A stretch of DNA of 64,000 nt from Halogeometricum rufum (GCF_900112175.1 NZ_FOYT01000003.1:62001-126000), one strand, 5' to 3'; counted from the first letter of the stretch, positions 24,579 to 33,191 are shown. The notes: a model not told the origin generated them from the sequence alone. Translations and numbers: made by a program.

Positions 24579-25598
24579 ATGGACGACTCGACCCGTTCCG
24601 CGTCGGCAGACCGCGTCGTCGACCTCTTGGAGCGTGACGCCCGAGACGAGGCTCTCGAACGTCTCGAGACGGTACAGTCGGCGACGGCGGAGGACCGGAA
24701 GGCGACGGTGCGGTCACTCCGAGCGGTGGCCGAGGACCGCCCCGTACTCGTCGGGGAGGTCTGTGCGGCGCTGACGTCGTTTCTCGACGACGAGGAACGG
24801 TCGATTCGGTTGACGGCCGCGAAACTGTTCGTCGCTGTCGCGGAGGCGACGCCGAACGCCGTCGTCCCCGCGGTTCCGTCGCTCGCCGACCGACTCGGTG
24901 ACGAAGGGGAGTTCTACTACGTCCGCGCCCGGTGTGCCGAAGCGCTCGGGTACGTGGCGCTCGACCGTCCCGAGGAAGTCAGCGACCCGGGGACGCTGGC
25001 GGAGTTGCGGGTCGGACTGTCGTTCGACGAACCGGAGGTGAGAGAGAAGTTGGCGAAGGCGCTGGCGTGCGTCGCACTGGGCGACCCGAGTCGGCTCCGA
25101 CACCAGGTCGCCTCGCTGGCCGACCACCTCGACGACGACCGAGAACTCGTCCGCTACCACCTCTGTACGGCGCTGGTGGTAGTGGGATGTGAACACCCCG
25201 AGAGGCTCTCCGAATCCGAGGCGGCGTTCCGGTCGCGACTGACGGACGAGAACGAGAGCCCGTACGTCCGGGGGCGCGCCGCGGAGGCTCTCGCCTTGCT
25301 CGTTCGGGACGGGACGGCCGTCGAACCGGTCTCCGAACTCGACCCGGGTGCGTTCGAAGACGACGAGGCACCGGCGTTTCTGACCGACCGGGTGCGTTTC
25401 CTCCGGCGTCTGCAGACCGGCGAACGGACCACCGGAGTGCCCGATGGAGTCGGGACCGTCGAGGCAGTTCGGGCGGAGACGGCCGGTGTCGCGGACGAGA
25501 TCGCGTCGCCCGACGGCGACGGCGAGTGTCCGAACTGTGGGCTCGCCCTGCCGGCGGAGGGACCGCCGATGTGCCCGCGATGCGGTGCCCCTCGGTGA
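24579..25598 (+). CDS. HEAT-repeat protein with C-terminal zinc ribbon
   Basis: 339 residues. Residues 1-260 form a run of helical HEAT/ARM-like repeats (SIRLTAAKLFVAVAEATPNA, YYVRARCAEALGYVALDRPE, EVREKLAKALACVALGDPSR, YVRGRAAEALALLVRDG), a protein-interaction scaffold. The C-terminus has CPNCGLALP...CPRCGAPR, a single zinc ribbon. It probably binds other proteins or nucleic acid; the partner is unknown. A TATA-like TTTTTAATAC lies about 36 nt upstream. Confidence 0.8.
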   Translation: MDDSTRSASADRVVDLLERDARDEALERLETVQSATAEDRKATVRSLRAVAEDRPVLVGEVCAALTSFLDDEERSIRLTAAKLFVAVAEATPNAVVPAVPSLADRLGDEGEFYYVRARCAEALGYVALDRPEEVSDPGTLAELRVGLSFDEPEVREKLAKALACVALGDPSRLRHQVASLADHLDDDRELVRYHLCTALVVVGCEHPERLSESEAAFRSRLTDENESPYVRGRAAEALALLVRDGTAVEPVSELDPGAFEDDEAPAFLTDRVRFLRRLQTGERTTGVPDGVGTVEAVRAETAGVADEIASPDGDGECPNCGLALPAEGPPMCPRCGAPR

Positions 25599-25898
25599 TG
25601 GTCGAGACGGAGCGACGCACCGCGAGGCGACCCGACTCCGACCGGCGTTCGAACGCAACCGACGGCGCGGCGACGTACTCCAACAGCGCGGGTCGCCGTA
25701 GTTCTGCCCAGACGCGTGCCGACGTCGAGTCCAGCAGCGTCGAAACGGTTGCTTTCGTGCGGAGTAGAGACGCGAACGCGGTGCTTCTTAGTCATCTTGG
25801 CGAGCGCTCGCCGTAGTTTCCGCGTCGCAGTCCCGGATAGCTGCGTCGGTCCCCGTAGAAATCGCGCGCTGCCGTCGAAGCCGTCCCGGTCGCACCGC
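25599..25898. other. intergenic, nothing recognised
   Basis: About 300 bases between a plus-strand gene and the 3' end of a minus-strand gene. No ribbon, repeat or protein-like frame is visible. Confidence 0.4.
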
Positions 25899-26357
25899 TC
25901 AGTCCCCAGCCTCGGCCTCCCGTTTCCCGGCGACGTCGTCGGGCGAGAGTCGGAAGAACCGGAACTCCAGCGTGAGCGGATGGCTGTCGTACACGTCCAC
26001 GAACGGGATGGCCACTCGCTCCATCGCATCGGCGACGGCCGAGTCGAGCGCCGATTTCGTGATCTCTTCTAACCTTCCCGTGGCGACGACGCTCCGCCAA
26101 CCGGCGTCCGTCCGGTCGTGCGTGACGAACGAAACCATCACGTCGTCGTCCACGACGTCCGTCTTTCCAGCGTCGTCGGGACCGACTGCGAATCGGAAGT
26201 AGAAGTTTCCAGTCTCCGGGTCGTACCCGTACGACACCGGACGGGAGTACGGCGGTTCGCCGCTCGGAGTATCGACCGATATCGTACCCGTTCCACCGTG
26301 GTCCAAAAATTCGTTCCGTTCCTCCTCGCTCATCCGTACCGAGCGGACATCCTCCAT
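25899..26357 (-). CDS. pyridoxamine 5'-phosphate oxidase-like flavin-binding protein
   Basis: 152 residues from the ATG at 26357: MEDVRSVRMSEEERNEFLDH, GGTGTISVDTPSGEPPYSRP, VSYGYDPETGNFYFRFAVGP, VMVSFVTHDRTDAGWRSVVA, TGRLEEI. This split-barrel pattern is that of the haloarchaeal PNPOx-like family, which binds FMN, F420 or heme. The long open frame running upstream to 27461 on this strand is antisense to the UspA gene and is not coding. No substrate can be assigned. Confidence 0.85.
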   Translation of the reverse strand: MEDVRSVRMSEEERNEFLDHGGTGTISVDTPSGEPPYSRPVSYGYDPETGNFYFRFAVGPDDAGKTDVVDDDVMVSFVTHDRTDAGWRSVVATGRLEEITKSALDSAVADAMERVAIPFVDVYDSHPLTLEFRFFRLSPDDVAGKREAEAGD

Positions 26358-26666
26358 ACAGGCAGTTCTAGTTGGAACGCAAAAACTGTGGCTCCGCGCG
26401 CCGACCGCAATCGGACCTGTGGGTCCGCAATCGAGCGCTCCGTTCGGGAATCGAAGGACCGACCGATTCGGGTTCGCGAGCCCACGGCACCGAGACTGGG
26501 GACGTTCGGGCGACCCTGACGCTGCCATCTCCCGTGACGGACCTGCTGAACTCGGTTCTGCCGTGCGGCCCTCGAATCGCGAGACCGAACTCGTTCCGGC
26601 CAACGTCGAGAGTCGGAAACGGCCCCAAACGATGAAGATGGTCGCAGGCAAACAGCTCTCTTCGGG
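26358..26666. other. intergenic divergent region, nothing else recognised
   Basis: About 310 bases between the starts of the PNPOx-like gene and the UspA gene. It should contain both promoters, but no clear TATA pair or palindrome stands out. Confidence 0.35.
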
Positions 26667-27560
26667 ATGTACGACCGCATCGTGATTGCTGTCGACGGGA
26701 GCGACGAAGCGAGGCGAGCAGCACGACGTGGCCTTCAACTGGCTCAGATGTTCGATGCGACCGCTACTGTTCTCTCCGTCGTCGAACGGAAGGCGCTCCG
26801 ACTCACGGAGACCTCCGCAGAGAAAACTCGGTTCCGAGAACGAGGAGAGGAAGCCCTCGCAGACGTCGAAGAACTCGCGTCCGAACTGGGCTACCCCGTT
26901 CGCACGAATCTGACCGAAGGCAAGCCCGCCGTCCGGATCAGCGAGTACGCGGACGAGCGGGGCGCAGACCTGATCGTCGTCGGGAGACAGGGGGTGACCG
27001 GGCTCGGTCGGCGTCTCCTCGGCGGCGTTACCGAACGGGTCCTCCATCGAAGCGACGTGCCCGTACTCGTCGTTCCGGGCGGAGACGACGCCGGGACGGA
27101 GTCCGGTTACTCGCGAGTCCTCCTCACGACCGACGGGAGCGAAAACGCCGACGTGGCGACTCCCCACGGAGTAGCGATCGCCCAGCGGTATCGCTCGGAG
27201 GTCCACGTTTTGAACGTCGTGGATCTCCAGACCGCGGGAGGCGTATTCAACGCGGGAGGCCTCGAAAGGGAGTTCGTCGAACGACTCGACGAGAGAGGCC
27301 GAGAAGCCGTCGACAGCGTTGCGGACGAAATCGCGAACGCCGCAGCGGAGTTGACTGTGACGACTGCCGTCGAACGGACGAGGGCGTACGAAGGGGTCGC
27401 CCCCGGTGTCCGCGAGTACGTCGAGGAAAACGAGATCGATCTCGTCGTGATGGGTTCGCACGGCCGGTCGGGCCTTCGGCGTCAGCTTCTCGGTAGTGTC
27501 GCTTCCACCGTGCTTCGGACGGTCGACGTTCCAGTTCTCGTCGTAAAGCGGCCCGGCTGA
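26667..27560 (+). CDS. universal stress protein, two UspA domains
   Basis: 297 residues. Domain 1 (1-145) starts MYDRIVIAVDGSDEARRAAR and ends with the ATP-binding loop VVGRQGVTGLGRRLLGGVTE. Domain 2 (150-297) starts YSRVLLTTDGSENADVATPH and ends VMGSHGRSGLRRQLLGSVAS, VLVVKRP. Both G-x2-G-x9-G(S/T) motifs are intact, so both domains should bind ATP. The role is in general stress survival; the target is unknown. It is transcribed divergently from the PNPOx-like gene. Confidence 0.9.
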   Translation: MYDRIVIAVDGSDEARRAARRGLQLAQMFDATATVLSVVERKALRLTETSAEKTRFRERGEEALADVEELASELGYPVRTNLTEGKPAVRISEYADERGADLIVVGRQGVTGLGRRLLGGVTERVLHRSDVPVLVVPGGDDAGTESGYSRVLLTTDGSENADVATPHGVAIAQRYRSEVHVLNVVDLQTAGGVFNAGGLEREFVERLDERGREAVDSVADEIANAAAELTVTTAVERTRAYEGVAPGVREYVEENEIDLVVMGSHGRSGLRRQLLGSVASTVLRTVDVPVLVVKRPG

Positions 27561-27835
27561 CGTCCGCCACGAGCGAGTGTATCGGTCGAGGAAACCGACG
27601 ACTCACTCCTCGACCCGCCCGACCCGTTCTCGAAGCGAGTGAGCCCGGTCGTTCGTGAGTTCCCCGCTCGGTCACGTCTCCGCTCCCGGCGGCTATCCAC
27701 CGTTACGGGCACTGGCGACGGGCGAGTCGACGCGACCTGATGAGCGACGCCGACGGACAACCGGTGGTCCCGACGTCGTCGGCCGGCGTCTCGTGAACGG
27801 CCGATATGTCGCCCCCAAAGCACAATTCGTCGAGC

Positions 27836-27851
27836 TTTAGGTCGGCCGAAA
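27836..27851. promoter_or_regulatory. upstream DtxR-like operator of first binding-protein gene
   Basis: TTTAGGTCGGCCGAAA matches the palindrome TTTAGG-N4-CCTAAA with one mismatch. It lies just upstream of the TATA-like TTTTAT (27861-27866), where a second repressor dimer could bind. Confidence 0.45.
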
Positions 27852-27870
27852 TCAGAACCGTTTTATTGGA

Positions 27871-27885
27871 TTAGGTGGACCTAAA
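27871..27885. promoter_or_regulatory. DtxR-like operator over start site of first binding-protein gene
   Basis: TTAGGTGGACCTAAA contains the perfect inverted repeat TTAGGT-GG-ACCTAA and ends 5 nt before the GTG start at 27891. With a TATA-like TTTTAT at 27861, transcription should start near the start codon, so the site covers the initiation point. The half-site TTAGG resembles that of DtxR/IdeR iron regulators. Confidence 0.65.
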
Positions 27886-27890
27886 ATCTG

Positions 27891-29150
27891 GTGTCAGACG
27901 ACGATCTAGCACACGAGGCCCCGACGCGGCGGGAGTACGTGAAGTACGGGGGAGCGTTCATCGGCGGAGGATTGCTTGCGGGCTGTACAGGCCAGCCCGA
28001 TACCGGAGGGACGCCGACGGCGGCGAGTACCGACACCGCAGCGGTCACCGAGACGGGAACGCAGACGGAGCAGGGCAGTTACACGGTCGAGATGTTCCCC
28101 GTCGGCGAGGTGGAATTCGAGTCCGTTCCGGAGTCGGTCACGACTTACTCGATGGCGTGGGCGGACATGGTAGTCTCGCTCGGACAGGCGGAGAAACTGC
28201 AGACAGACAGACTGAGTGGGCCCACGCTCTTCTACGACAGGTTCGACATCGACTACGACATGAACTGGCCACCGCTGTGGCAAGACGGCGGGATGCCCAA
28301 AGAAGTGTTCTACGAGCACGACCCAGACGCGTTCCTCATCGACCCGAATCTGATCCAGGCGTGGGACGACAACTGGGAGGACGCTGACGTCGAGGAGATC
28401 GAGTCGAACGTCGCCCCCTTTTTCGGGTGTATGAACCGCCGCTTCCGTAACGAGTGGCAGCAGGAGGTGGGGTACCCCGAACGGGCTCCGTCGATGCTGG
28501 AGGCGTTCGAGAAGGTCGGAGCGGTCCTGGACGAACGGACCCGGGTGGAGGCCTGGCTCGACCTCCACGAGGACCTCCAGTCCGAACTCCAGTCACGGAT
28601 TCCGGACGACCCCGAGACGCCGTCGATAGGCCTGATAAATAGCGGCTCCTCTCCCGAAAGCGGCGAGTTCTACGTGCTCTATCTCGAGGACAACGGATAC
28701 GAGATGAAGCCCTACCGCGACCTCGGGTTGGTCGAAGCGGACGCCTTCGCGGGCGTCGAGACCGGACAGTACGGACTGACCGACTACGAGACGTTGCTGG
28801 AAGTGGACCCGGACCTCATCCTCGTCCACTGGGGCATCACCACGGGGTCGGTGACCTTCGGCGGCGACGGCGCGTTCGACGCCGAACAGTTCCGCGAGAA
28901 GTTCGTCGCGCCGATGGAGAACGACGACGTCGGGAGCCAACTCACCGCGGTTCAGGAGGGACGCGTCCTCCCCGGTCCGACCGCGGAACAGGGGCCGCTC
29001 GTCAACGCGTTCCAGACCGAACTGACCGCACGGCTGTTCTATCCCGAGGAGTTCGGCGAACTCGACTTAGACGCGCCGTTGGACGTCTCCGAGGAAAAAC
29101 AGTTGTTCGACCGTCAGCGCGTCGCAGACATCCTCGATGGGAACCTCTGA
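27891..29150 (+). CDS. Tat lipoprotein, iron/siderophore-type ABC substrate-binding protein
   Basis: 419 residues. The N-terminus has a twin-arginine signal (TRREYVKYGGAFIGGG) followed by the lipobox LLAGC at about 27-31, then a Thr/Ser-rich linker, so it is exported folded and lipid-anchored. The rest is a FepB/FhuD-like binding fold: YTVEMFPVGEVEFESVPESV near 62-82 and YETLLEVDPDLILVHWG near 300. No permease or ATPase genes adjoin. It is paralogous to the gene at 30571 and has the same operator. A GTG start is chosen because the Tat signal begins here and the operator ends just upstream. Confidence 0.85.
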   Translation: MSDDDLAHEAPTRREYVKYGGAFIGGGLLAGCTGQPDTGGTPTAASTDTAAVTETGTQTEQGSYTVEMFPVGEVEFESVPESVTTYSMAWADMVVSLGQAEKLQTDRLSGPTLFYDRFDIDYDMNWPPLWQDGGMPKEVFYEHDPDAFLIDPNLIQAWDDNWEDADVEEIESNVAPFFGCMNRRFRNEWQQEVGYPERAPSMLEAFEKVGAVLDERTRVEAWLDLHEDLQSELQSRIPDDPETPSIGLINSGSSPESGEFYVLYLEDNGYEMKPYRDLGLVEADAFAGVETGQYGLTDYETLLEVDPDLILVHWGITTGSVTFGGDGAFDAEQFREKFVAPMENDDVGSQLTAVQEGRVLPGPTAEQGPLVNAFQTELTARLFYPEEFGELDLDAPLDVSEEKQLFDRQRVADILDGNL

Positions 29151-29430
29151 GCAACCGACGAATCACGACGTCGTCGTCGGTGGCGGACCGGCGGGCTCCT
29201 CAGCGGCCGTCTGTACCGCTCGGTATAGCCTCGACACGGTCGTGTTCGACGAGGGAAGCGTGGCCCTGCGACGCTGCGCATCTGAGAGAACTACCTCGGG
29301 TTCTCCGCCGGTATCGACATCGATACCTTCTACCCTGATGCACGCCCACGTCAGCAAGGTGGGATGTGATGTGATCACCGAGACGGTCACCACTATCACA
29401 CGCGAGGCGGCCGATTCGTCCGAGTCAGGC
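29137..29430 (+). pseudogene. FAD-dependent oxidoreductase (thioredoxin-reductase-like) remnant
   Basis: ATG at 29137 overlaps the end of the binding-protein gene by 14 nt. HDVVVGGGPAGSSAAVCTAR, YSLDTVVFDEGS is a dinucleotide-binding N-terminus (GGGPAG). After a frameshift near 29280 the second frame reads ENYLGFSAGIDIDTFYP. A second shift near 29335 restores LMHAHVSKVGCDVITETVTT. Nothing follows: the remaining two thirds of the enzyme are absent. Such a gene often follows iron-binding-protein genes in haloarchaea, so a reductase of the uptake operon has been lost. Confidence 0.75.
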
Positions 29431-29503
29431 GTCGGGAGAGTACCGAGAATCCGATCCACCTCTCTCGTAACACTCCCAGAGAGGTCCGACGCCCGCCCGA
29501 AGT

Positions 29504-29923
29504 TCAGTCGCGGTCACCCGCGGGAACGGTGAGGACGGGAACGGGTGAGAGTCGAACCACTCGTTCGGCGACGCTTCCCACGACGAGACGGTCGATGCCC
29601 GACCGTCCGTGGGAGCCGACGACGAGGACGTCGATGCCGCGTTCGGAGACGTACTCCAGTATCTCTTCGTGCGGATTCCCCTCCGCAATCTCGGTCACGA
29701 CGGAGAGTCCCGCTTGCGTTCCCGTCACCTCGACGTCTCGCAGTGCCTCACGCCCCTCGTCCCGGAGCGCTTCCCGTAACGGTCCCGAGCGTGCGACTCG
29801 AAAGTCGACGACGTACAGGGCGTGGAGAGTCGCCTCCCACCGCGTCGCAATATCGATGGCGTGTTCGAGTGCGGCTTCCGCACCCCGGCTCCCGTCGGTT
29901 GGAATCAAGATGTCGTCGTACAT
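29504..29923 (-). CDS. universal stress protein, single UspA domain
   Basis: 139 residues from the ATG at 29923 (MYDDILIPTDGSRGAEAALE). The ATP-binding loop VVGSHGRSGIDRLVVGSVAE lies near residues 107-126, followed by VVRLSPVPVLTVPAG. A further in-frame stretch upstream to 30076 is not protein-like. It lies between the two orphan binding-protein genes on the opposite strand. Confidence 0.88.
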   Translation of the reverse strand: MYDDILIPTDGSRGAEAALEHAIDIATRWEATLHALYVVDFRVARSGPLREALRDEGREALRDVEVTGTQAGLSVVTEIAEGNPHEEILEYVSERGIDVLVVGSHGRSGIDRLVVGSVAERVVRLSPVPVLTVPAGDRD

Positions 29924-30202
29924 ACCTACCGTTGACGTGGGAGCAGTATCAAAGCCACCGGGTCGACAGTCGCACCGCGTGTCATCGAGACGGTGCTCCG
30001 GACACTCCACGTGTTGGGCGTGACTCCCGAGACCGGCCAAGTCGTTCGATACGGCCGTGCCGAAACTAGCACGCACATCGCCGGTCCTCCCGCTTCACCT
30101 CCGACGTCGGATGCCCGAATACGACGATGCGAGTCGACGTGACCTCCTCGCGACAGTCGTGGTATCTCCTCGCAAACAAAAGCGCCCGTTTGAGCTATGG
30201 TC

Positions 30203-30236
30203 GTATATTTAACAGATAGACGAGTAGAACGAGGTG
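30203..30236 (+). promoter_or_regulatory. TATA box and ribosome binding site of small membrane gene
   Basis: GTATATTTAA (30203-30212) is a good TATA box, and GAGGTG (30231-30236) sits 6 nt before the ATG at 30243. A real Shine-Dalgarno is unusual among genes here and decides this start over the GTG at 30234. Confidence 0.55.
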
Positions 30237-30242
30237 AGAACG

Positions 30243-30431
30243 ATGTATCCGGTACAAACCGTCTACCCACTCGCCTTAGCCGGAGTAAACGTCACCGTCG
30301 GTTCGCTTCTCTACTACCTGCTCGAATCGCTCCTCGGAGTTTCGCTGGTCGCAGTCGGAGTTCTCGTCGTCTGTGCCGTAATCGGAAGGACAGCCTGCGA
30401 ACACAACCCTGTACGCGGGAAATCCGCGTGA
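30243..30431 (+). CDS. small membrane protein, unknown function
   Basis: 62 residues: MYPVQTVYPLALAGVNVTVG, SLLYYLLESLLGVSLVAVGV, LVVCAVIGRTACEHNPVRGK. One or two hydrophobic helices cover about residues 8-48, with a short polar tail. It has its own TATA box and SD sequence. No family is recognised, and it could be a regulator or accessory of a membrane complex. Confidence 0.6.
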   Translation: MYPVQTVYPLALAGVNVTVGSLLYYLLESLLGVSLVAVGVLVVCAVIGRTACEHNPVRGKSA

Positions 30432-30550
30432 GTGCTTCCCGCGCACTTCCCTGATTCGGCGGACCGCATCGAGTATCCGCCGACGGAAGCGTCCGAACGA
30501 ATTGCCTTCGGAGGATTCGGCTCGGAAAGGAACCAGAACTGTTTTGTTGT

Positions 30551-30566
30551 TTTAGGCTGGCCTAAA
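30551..30566. promoter_or_regulatory. DtxR-like operator over start site of second binding-protein gene
   Basis: TTTAGGCTGGCCTAAA is a perfect inverted repeat (TTTAGGC-TG-GCCTAAA) ending 4 nt before the ATG at 30571. Position and sequence match the operator at 27871, which argues for one metal-dependent repressor controlling both genes. Confidence 0.7.
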
Positions 30567-30570
30567 TCTC

Positions 30571-31797
30571 ATGGGAGAAGACGGCTGTGAAGACGAAGCA
30601 CCGACGCGGCGAGACTACGTGAGATACACCGGTGCTGTCTTCGGCGGCGGACTGCTGGCGGGCTGCACGGCCGAGAACGGTTCCGGAACGACCCCCCACT
30701 CGACGGAGACGGCCGCTCAGACGACGGCCACGGACATCGCCACAGCGACGCAGGCGGAGACGACGGCGGGGAACGACGCCTACACCGTCGAGATGGCGCC
30801 GGTCGGAGAGGTGACCTTCGAGTCGGTCCCCGAGACGTGGCTCCCGTACGGTGGCGACTACGCCGACATAGGGGTCGCCCTCGGGCAGGCGGACGGGATG
30901 CTGGGTATCGGTCAGGCCGGAGAGTACCACACCGACCCGTACGAGGAACTGCCGGGCGTGAGCGTCGACGAAGACGAGCTAGCGGAACACGACCTCGTCG
31001 AGGCCGACATGTCAAAAGAGCTGTTCTACGAACTCGGCGCCGACGTCCACGTCGTCGATACGGGGATGCTGCGAAACTGGTTCGACTGGAGCGACGGCGA
31101 CGTCGAGGAGATTCGCGAGAACGTCGCGCCGTTCCTCGGGAACACGATCTTCCGGCGGTCCGACGGCTGGCACGACTACCGCTACTACACCCTGTATCAG
31201 GCCTTCGAGAAGATGGCCACCCTCTTCGGAGAACGCGAGCGCTTCGAGGCGCTGAAATCGCTCCACGACGAGTTCGTCGCCGACCTCCAGTCGCAGTTAC
31301 CCCCTGCCGCCGAGCGACCGACCGTCTTCCTCACCTTCGAGGGGACCGACGAACCCGAGACGTTCTCGCCGTATCGACTCGCCGACCAGGGGACGAGCAA
31401 GAAACAGTGGAACGACCTCGGCGTCAGCGACGCGCTGGCCGGCACCGGTATCGAGAACCTGAGTACCGAGAACCGCGGCGAACTCGACTACGAGAACCTG
31501 CTCACCGTCGACCCGGACGTGCTCCTGATTCGGGGTCACGAGGACAAATCGGTCGCGGAGTTCAGGGACACCGTCCTCGCGTACATGGAAGGCCACCCGG
31601 TCGCGAGCGAACTGGCGGCCGTGCAGAACCGGCGGGTGTACCGCGGGGGATACCTCCGACAGGGGCCGATCCAGAATCTGTTCCTCACGGAACGCGCCAC
31701 CCAACAGCTCTATCCGGACACGTTCGGGGAAGTGACATCCGACGAACGACTGTTCGACCGCCAGCGAGTCGCCGACATCGTCGCGGGGGCGTTCTGA
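30571..31797 (+). CDS. Tat lipoprotein, iron/siderophore-type ABC substrate-binding protein
   Basis: 408 residues. The Tat signal is PTRRDYVRYTGAVFGGG and the lipobox LLAGC lies near residues 26-30, with a Thr-rich linker after it. The mature part is like its paralogue at 27891: YTVEMAPVGEVTFESVPETW, YENLLTVDPDVLLIRGH, and the shared C-terminus LFDRQRVADI. It would capture a ferric siderophore or related chelate at the cell surface for a permease encoded elsewhere. The two paralogues have diverged clearly, suggesting different ligands. Confidence 0.85.
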   Translation: MGEDGCEDEAPTRRDYVRYTGAVFGGGLLAGCTAENGSGTTPHSTETAAQTTATDIATATQAETTAGNDAYTVEMAPVGEVTFESVPETWLPYGGDYADIGVALGQADGMLGIGQAGEYHTDPYEELPGVSVDEDELAEHDLVEADMSKELFYELGADVHVVDTGMLRNWFDWSDGDVEEIRENVAPFLGNTIFRRSDGWHDYRYYTLYQAFEKMATLFGERERFEALKSLHDEFVADLQSQLPPAAERPTVFLTFEGTDEPETFSPYRLADQGTSKKQWNDLGVSDALAGTGIENLSTENRGELDYENLLTVDPDVLLIRGHEDKSVAEFRDTVLAYMEGHPVASELAAVQNRRVYRGGYLRQGPIQNLFLTERATQQLYPDTFGEVTSDERLFDRQRVADIVAGAF

Positions 31798-31799
31798 CC

Positions 31800-32069
31800 G
31801 TGACGGAAGAGCGCTCGCGCGCGTCGACCCGAGAGCGGAACGAGCGGACGAGACGGGCGGACCGGTCGGCGGACCGTCCCGACAGGCCCCGTATGCGCGC
31901 CCGGCGGTGGGTCATCGCGTACCACTACCGCGAACCGGCGGACTACGGAGTTCCGGAACTCCCCGAGTGGACGGTGCGCCGCACGGAGTGCAACGGCATC
32001 TCACTCGCCGAGGACGACGACTCGGAACCGTTCATCAGTGCGGACCGACCGGTCCGGGTGCGGAGGTAG
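31800..32069 (+). CDS. small basic-to-acidic protein, unknown
   Basis: 89 residues from a GTG at 31800, or 58 from the ATG at 31893, which is the better start because the first 31 residues are Arg/Ser-rich and poorly protein-like. The later part reads MRARRWVIAYHYREPADYGV, PELPEWTVRRTECNGISLAE, SEPFISADRPVRVRR, compact and beta-rich with a conserved look. It begins 3 nt after the binding-protein stop, so it could be co-transcribed. No family is assigned. Confidence 0.5.
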   Translation: MTEERSRASTRERNERTRRADRSADRPDRPRMRARRWVIAYHYREPADYGVPELPEWTVRRTECNGISLAEDDDSEPFISADRPVRVRR

Positions 32070-32585
32070 CGGAGTCGATACTCGGCCCGTGGCGCGAACG
32101 CGTCCCGTGGCACGTCGTTGTCGGTCGAAAACCACCGTAGTGGGGGACGACGACGGTCGAGACGACGATCGCCGAAATCGGAGGCCCGACCGGTCCAGTT
32201 AGCCTTCCGGCCGAGAGGACGGGCTAGAATGTCGAGAGAGACACTGGTCAGGCGGAGACAGACGAGCGTCGACGGTGTGACATTCCGCGTTCACGGAGAC
32301 GAAAGTGGCCGATTTTCGCTCAGTACCATTTCATTGACAATATTGTCTTACGTAGCTACGGGTGTAATGCTTAGGCTGTTTCTCACTGGAACACGAGAGT
32401 CGGAGAGACGTGAACGCGTCCACTTCGGAACGGGTCGGTTCTATCGAGGTCACTGCGCACCTCCCCTCACCAGGGACGAGACGAGGGGTATAGGTTGATT
32501 ACGATTCAGGTTCTCTAGAGGGGCGAGAAGCGACCGAGGTACCGCTGCGACGAGTTCTGTCGGTCGAGTCTCGGGAGAACTCATC
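32070..32585. other. intergenic region with an AT-rich patch
   Basis: About 515 bases. A frame from the ATG at 32229 (MSRETLVRRRQTSVDGVTFR...) is open to 32498 but is Arg-rich and unconvincing. The stretch at about 32325-32385 (CAATATTGTCTTACGTAGC within it) is far less GC-rich than its surroundings and may be a promoter or a trace of inserted DNA. Confidence 0.35.
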
Positions 32586-33191
32586 ATGAGTCAGGCACTT
32601 CCAGAAGAGTGGTTCGTTATCGACGACCGGGTGAACGCGGCTATCGCGTGGATACTGACCGCCGTCGTCGCCGCAGTCGGAGTTAGTAATCTCCTCGAGG
32701 GAGCGTTCGTCGTCACGGCTCTCGCAGTCGTCACGGCGGGCGTCGCCGTCGTGCCGGCACTGAGTCGTCGCTCCTGGACGAAGACCGTCCCGTGGTGGAT
32801 GCTGCTGCTCGCGTCCCTCCCGTTGGTCGTCGTCACCTACGACCGGTCACTTCTGGGAGACGCCGTCTTCTCGGTCAGCATCGCTATGCTCGCGCTTCTC
32901 GTCGTCGTCGCACTTCAGATGGTCACGACCGTTCGAATGACTCCGAACTTCGCCATCGGGTTCGTGATGGTCGTGACGATGGGGACGGCGGGACTGTGGG
33001 CGCTCGGGTCTGGGGCGTCGGCACGGTATCTCGGGACGGCGTTCGTCGAGACCAACGAGGAACTGATGCTCGTGTTCAGCGCCGTGTCGGTGGCGAGTGT
33101 CTTCTCGGCGTTCGCGTTCCGCTGGTACTTCAGACGACAACTGGAAGCGAATCTCGAAGACGGCTCGCCCGCGGAGGTGGAGACGGCATGA
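32586..33191 (+). CDS. membrane protein of unknown function, coupled to YjdF-like gene
   Basis: 201 residues with about six membrane helices (near 20-40, 41-60, 68-85, 92-115, 120-142 and 155-178). The C-terminus is cytosolic and acidic (ANLEDGSPAEVETA). No catalytic motif is visible. Its TGA overlaps the ATG of the next gene (ATGA), so the two are translated together and probably work in one membrane complex. Confidence 0.75.
   Translation: MSQALPEEWFVIDDRVNAAIAWILTAVVAAVGVSNLLEGAFVVTALAVVTAGVAVVPALSRRSWTKTVPWWMLLLASLPLVVVTYDRSLLGDAVFSVSIAMLALLVVVALQMVTTVRMTPNFAIGFVMVVTMGTAGLWALGSGASARYLGTAFVETNEELMLVFSAVSVASVFSAFAFRWYFRRQLEANLEDGSPAEVETA

Noticed and set aside
25899-27461. Open frame of 520 codons on the minus strand
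   Set aside because: Only the last 152 codons are protein-like (PNPOx family); the rest is antisense to the UspA gene at 26667-27560.
32229-32498. Small frame MSRETLVRRRQTSVDG...
   Set aside because: Arg/Ser/Thr-rich, unlike haloarchaeal proteins, and it spans an AT-rich patch that looks regulatory.
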